DNA from: Gammaproteobacteria bacterium
GTDB taxonomy: Bacteria > Pseudomonadota > Gammaproteobacteria > Ga0077536
Direction of reading: 5' to 3'
Assembly (NCBI GenBank): GCA_016209015.1
Contig: JACQWY010000018.1
Span: 140,831-204,830 of the forward strand
DNA: 64,000 bases
Position numbers and translations under genes: made by a program. Each line of letters begins with the position of its first letter. Within the stretch, counting starts at the first letter, position 1. Below, one piece after another: positions 61,151-64,000 of this stretch. The notes beneath the pieces are model-generated. The model saw nothing but the letters and a program-made list of their open reading frames with translations, was not told the origin of the DNA and did no database searches.

Positions 61151-61615
61151 ATGTCCGCCGCGCGCAGCACCTCGTCCCCCATCCGCGTATTCACGGCCCT
61201 CGGCGGCTTCGCCGCGCTCCTGCTTGCCGCTTTCTTTGGCTGGGGCTTCGGCGACGAGCACGCCCGGACGCGTTACGCCGTGCTCGAAGGCATCGGCGCC
61301 GCGAAGCCGCTGAAGAGCGCGATCGCCGACTACTGGCTGTTGAATCATGCCTGGCCCGATCCGGACGAGCACGCCGCGATGCTCCGCGCGCGCGTGCAGG
61401 CCGATCGCTACGTCGCGGCGATCGAGCCGCTCGCGGAGGGCCGCATCGCGATCCGCTACCGCGCCGGCGCGGACAACCCGCATCCCGAGATCGAGGCTCA
61501 CACGATCGAGCTCGCGCCGCGCATCGAGGGCACGGAAGTGCGCTGGGACTGCCGTGGCGGCGACATGCCGGACGATTACCGGCCGAACGTGTGCCGGGGT
61601 GGCGAGCGGAAATAG
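61151..61615 (+). CDS. Pilin-domain protein without a prepilin leader
   Basis: A 154-residue membrane-anchored protein. Residues 14-32 form a hydrophobic helix. Residues 45-150 resemble the globular C-terminal part of type IVa major pilins: AIADYWLLNHAWPDP near 59-73 matches the AxxEYYxxNxxWP pattern, and TEVRWDCRGGDMPDDYRPNVC near 127-147 matches the disulfide-loop end, with two cysteines in the right places. However, there is no G-F-T-L-x-E prepilin peptidase site. Either a non-polymerising relative or a domain reused as an anchored periplasmic protein. Confidence 0.7.
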   Translation: MSAARSTSSPIRVFTALGGFAALLLAAFFGWGFGDEHARTRYAVLEGIGAAKPLKSAIADYWLLNHAWPDPDEHAAMLRARVQADRYVAAIEPLAEGRIAIRYRAGADNPHPEIEAHTIELAPRIEGTEVRWDCRGGDMPDDYRPNVCRGGERK

Positions 61616-61702
61616 CGCGCAGGTCGGGCTGCCAGGCCTGCTGGCGAGAAAGATGGAATTGTCCGGAAACCCGGCCGCCGACACCACCACTCCGGGGTTC
61701 GA

Positions 61703-62625
61703 ATGGAATCGACACAAAAGCGCTCATTGAGGCATACCGCTGCCAGCATCGCGATGACCGGCGCGATCCTCCTGTGCTGCTGCGATCCGCTTCCCGCCAG
61801 CGCCGAGCCGCACATGAGCGATGAGCTTCGCAGAGCGCTTGGGTCTCGAGACCTGGCAGATCTGCTTACCCTTTCCGTTCAATTCTCGAAGCAGCGGATC
61901 GTCGAGCTCACGAAGGTTTACAGGGAATGCGTGCGGCTCGTCGAGTACTGTCTCGTCGTAAGTTACGAGGAACGCAAGATCGACGACACAACGTATGAAT
62001 TCGCGGAGCTGCCGATCTACCGTGACGATTGGCTGTCGCCAGGCGGCGGTAACTTCGAAAGCAATGACCACGATTTCCGCCGTGGCAGATGGTTCACATC
62101 GGGAGAGCTCTATCTCAGTCAGCGCGATGCGATTCCCCTGCAGGACGGCCACCTCTTCATCAAGCTCTCGCAGCTTGCCACGTACGCAGATGCCTTAGGG
62201 AAGCTCTGAATAAGTCCATCCTGGACTTTTCAGAGCACGGTCGGCAAGAAGCGTGGTTCTTGCCAACCTTACGTGAACAATGGCTTACGCCACTGTTCAC
62301 GGCGGCACATCCCTGTGCCGCCGGAAGCTCTGAGAACTTGTTCAGAGCTTCCTTAGCGATAGTAGAGAGCGTCGAAACCGGCAAATATCGGGTGGATTTC
62401 ACGCTGAAATACCGGCCGCCACTGGAGCCAAGAGTCATCGCTGCGTTCACCAGCTCCATGGCCCGCCTCAAGGCCCACTCGATTCGCTGGATAGGGGCTC
62501 AATTCGTCGACGGGGAGAAATCGTTCGAGGTCGAGACCTGCGAAGACGGTGGCTGTGTCATTCACAAGTTTGTCCGTGACGACAAGGGATTCGTGCTGTT
62601 CGAGAGCTTGCCGATTTTCTATTGA
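61703..62625 (+). pseudogene. Exported hypothetical protein gene split by a hairpin element
   Basis: The 5' part (61703-62209) encodes a signal-like N-terminus (AASIAMTGAILLCCCDPLPASA) and about 130 residues of unknown fold. Its frame is broken at 62198 by the 155-base element. Past the element, from 62356, the frame continues as AIVESVETGKYRVDFTLKY to the stop at 62625. Removing the element with one copy of the flanking TTA restores a single 254-residue frame (codon TTA in both edges), so this is a recent disruption. I do not recognise the family. The N-terminal half still could be made as a 168-residue product. Confidence 0.75.
62195..62355. mobile_element. 155-bp non-autonomous element of five hairpins with TTA duplication
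   Basis: The element covers 62198-62352 and is flanked by TTA at 62195-62197 and 62353-62355. Ends are GGGAAGCTCTGAA and its near complement TTCAGAGCTTCC. Five stems follow one another: 62203-62236 (14 bp with one bulge), 62243-62264 (8 bp, GGCAAGAA), 62272-62301 (13 bp with one mismatch), 62301-62322 (9 bp, GGCGGCACA) and 62323-62352 (11 bp). End sequences and a TNA-type target duplication suggest an IS5-family-derived MITE. It encodes no protein. Confidence 0.8.
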
Positions 62626-63006
62626 CGGCGCACGCTTCGCCTGCTCGATTCCCGAGCGGCAAATTCCGCTGACGCAGGAGGCTCGACTCCTGCGGTCTAT
62701 GAAATTTCATCGTCCCGGCGCAGGCCGGGACCCGGTCATCTCACCGCGGCGTCGTGCTGAAATCTCGGGCGCTCGCGGCGACGAGACAATTCTTGCGAAT
62801 CCTCGCACTTCGCTCTCTTCGCCGATGCTGATCCACTGGGTCCCGGCCTGCGCCGGGACGACGGCTCTGTAGCGTTCAGAGCTCCAGCACGCAGGCCGCT
62901 CGCAGGGCATCCCGAACCGCTCCGTGCGCCTCATTAGTCAGCCCAACTAGTGGGGGCTTCTTGCGCGCGCAACGTCGGGCTTTCTTCGTCAGCCCGACCT
63001 ACGACC
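62626..63006. other. Intergenic region with a 24-bp inverted-repeat pair
   Basis: A 381-base gap between the split gene and the minus-strand lactonase-like gene. It holds the inverted repeats at 62710-62733 and 62838-62861 and nothing else that could be supported; a short stretch near 62930-62985 is comparatively AT-rich. Confidence 0.5.
62710..62861. repeat. Pair of 24-bp perfect inverted repeats
   Basis: TCGTCCCGGCGCAGGCCGGG plus ACCC at 62710-62733 is matched exactly by its complement at 62838-62861, 104 bases apart. Each arm is itself partly palindromic (GTCCCGGC/GCCGGGAC). This sequence is a common dispersed intergenic repeat of high-GC proteobacteria, here as a facing pair. Confidence 0.75.
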
Positions 63007-63816
63007 TCACGGCCACGGCTTGCCCGGCGACAACGCGGCGCGCCGCTTCGCCTCGTCTTCCTCCAGCACGATCGGATCGTGCGCCGGATAGATGATGTCG
63101 CCGCGGATCGCGATGTCGCGCATCGCGCGCTGCATCTGTTCCAAGTCGTAGAAGATGCCGGGCGGGATCGCCTTCCGGACGTTCATGTCGACTTTTCGCA
63201 CCATGTCGCCGACGCAGCCGACGATGCCGTCGAGCGTCTTGATGTAGACGCACTGGCTGCCCGGCGTGTGGCTGTTCGGATAGAGGATGCATTCGATGCC
63301 GGGGAAGAGCTCGGTGTCGCCCTCGATGAGCTCCACGCGATCCCACAGCGTGTCGACCATGGCCGCGACGTCCTGGCGATCGTAGAAGAGCTCGCGCGAG
63401 CCGATGTCGAGCGTGCGCGGGCCGATCGGTGCGGCCGCCGCGGCGAGCTCGCTGCGCTGGACGACGATGCGCGCGTTCGGCAGTTGCTCGCAGCCGCCGC
63501 AGTGATCGTAGTGGAGGTGGGTGAGGATCACGCAGCCGACTTCCCCGGGCTGCACGCCGTAGCGGCCGAGCTGCTCGGGCAGCGTCATGCCGGCCGGGAT
63601 GCGGTGCGGGCCGAGACGGTGGATGAGCATGGCGCGATCGGCGCTGCGCATGCCGGCGTCGACGAGGATCGGATCGCGGCCGCCTTCGATCAGGAACGCG
63701 AGGATCGGCACGGTCACGCGCCCCTGGTCCTTGTTCATGCCCCAGAACACGTCGAGGGCACAGCCGACTTCGGCTTCCCCGAGGAGCAGGGGACGGACGC
63801 GGTATTTCTGGGTCAT
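63007..63816 (-). CDS. N-acyl-homoserine-lactonase-like metallo-beta-lactamase-fold hydrolase
   Basis: A 269-residue MBL-fold hydrolase. Metal site: HLHYDHCGG (His100, His102, Asp104, His105), then His in NSHTPGSQ near 181, the bridging Asp in GCVGDMVRK near 205 and the last His in IYPAHDP near 248. PVPILAFLIEGG with LVDAG near 51 and the CALDVFWGMNKD start are typical of AttM/AhlD-like lactonases. It could quench acyl-homoserine-lactone signals or open other lactones. No LuxR/LuxI pair is in the window. Start at 63816. Confidence 0.84.
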   Translation of the reverse strand: MTQKYRVRPLLLGEAEVGCALDVFWGMNKDQGRVTVPILAFLIEGGRDPILVDAGMRSADRAMLIHRLGPHRIPAGMTLPEQLGRYGVQPGEVGCVILTHLHYDHCGGCEQLPNARIVVQRSELAAAAAPIGPRTLDIGSRELFYDRQDVAAMVDTLWDRVELIEGDTELFPGIECILYPNSHTPGSQCVYIKTLDGIVGCVGDMVRKVDMNVRKAIPPGIFYDLEQMQRAMRDIAIRGDIIYPAHDPIVLEEDEAKRRAALSPGKPWP

Positions 63817-64000
63817 GAGGGGCCTTTCGTTGCGTTGAATCGAGATCTTCGTGGACCTTCGTAGGTCCGTATATGGACGCTCCCACATTGCCAAGTAGTC
63901 AGTAGGTATGGCGCGAGAGGGTCGATTGCGGCCGTATATCCGGACTTGAGCTGCGCATAGGCGCGCTGTCCCTGATGGATTTCGCGGATTGGCGCCCCGT
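63817..64000. other. Upstream region of the lactonase-like gene
   Basis: No gene could be supported in these 184 bases. AT-richer sequence around 63855-63905 (GTATATGG, TAGTCAGTAGGTATGG) may contain the lactonase promoter on the minus strand. The window ends here. Confidence 0.35.

Noticed and set aside
62089..62625. Independent 178-residue gene starting before the hairpin element
   Set aside because: Its first part is a different frame of the split gene and of the element itself; only the part after 62356 continues the disrupted protein.

Overview
This is a very GC-rich stretch (GC at most third codon positions) of a Gram-negative proteobacterial chromosome. A System I cytochrome c maturation operon, an ABC-exported surface polysaccharide locus, a UbiA-type prenyltransferase and degradative oxidoreductases suggest a gammaproteobacterium, less likely a betaproteobacterium. 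No rRNA, tRNA, CRISPR array or transposase gene was seen, so the genus cannot be fixed from sequence alone.

Region 1 (1-37778, minus strand) is one large surface-polysaccharide locus read from right to left. Its first block (37778 to 28918) makes acidic sugars (UDP-glucuronate 4-epimerase, a WbpO/TviB-type dehydrogenase, Ugd) and modifies the glycan (two methyltransferases, an AAC(3)-fold acyltransferase, an MBOAT plus SGNH O-acylation pair). Its second block (28802 to 1) opens with a MarR-like regulator that has two inverted-repeat operators at its start. It then runs almost without gaps through about 25 genes, most joined by 1- or 4-base start/stop overlaps. Its upstream half looks like a dedicated heptose-type nucleotide-sugar route: a GmhA-like isomerase, a split transketolase, a HAD phosphatase, a small-molecule kinase, an HldE-like protein with its two domains in reversed order, and a sugar-1-phosphate nucleotidyltransferase. 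An aminotransferase, an acyltransferase, an alcohol dehydrogenase and a methyltransferase follow. The downstream half holds a Nudix hydrolase, a radical SAM/SPASM protein, two unrecognised large proteins, the Wzm/Wzt ABC exporter, three GT4 glycosyltransferases, an asparagine synthase homologue, the lipid-carrier initiating transferase, a WbpM-like dehydratase and galU.

Region 2 (38021-45347, plus strand) is a conserved small protein followed by ccmABCDEFGHI. All are intact except ccmC, which carries one in-frame TGA inside its most conserved motif.

Region 3 (45495-56000s) is mixed metabolism: a dimethylglycine/sarcosine dehydrogenase-like flavoprotein, wecB, a UbiA prenyltransferase, a luciferase-like monooxygenase behind a 30-bp perfect palindrome, a NarL-type response regulator, a secreted nuclease, a methyltransferase and an alpha/beta hydrolase. 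A minus-strand intrinsic terminator near 53750 has no obvious gene feeding it.

Region 4 (55165-64000) has a cytochrome c/PQQ dehydrogenase and its SoxYZ-like carrier partner separated by REP-like repeats, an M18 aminopeptidase, a thiolase, a pilin-domain protein without a prepilin leader, a hypothetical gene cleanly split by a 155-bp element built of five successive hairpins, and an AHL-lactonase-like metallo-hydrolase.
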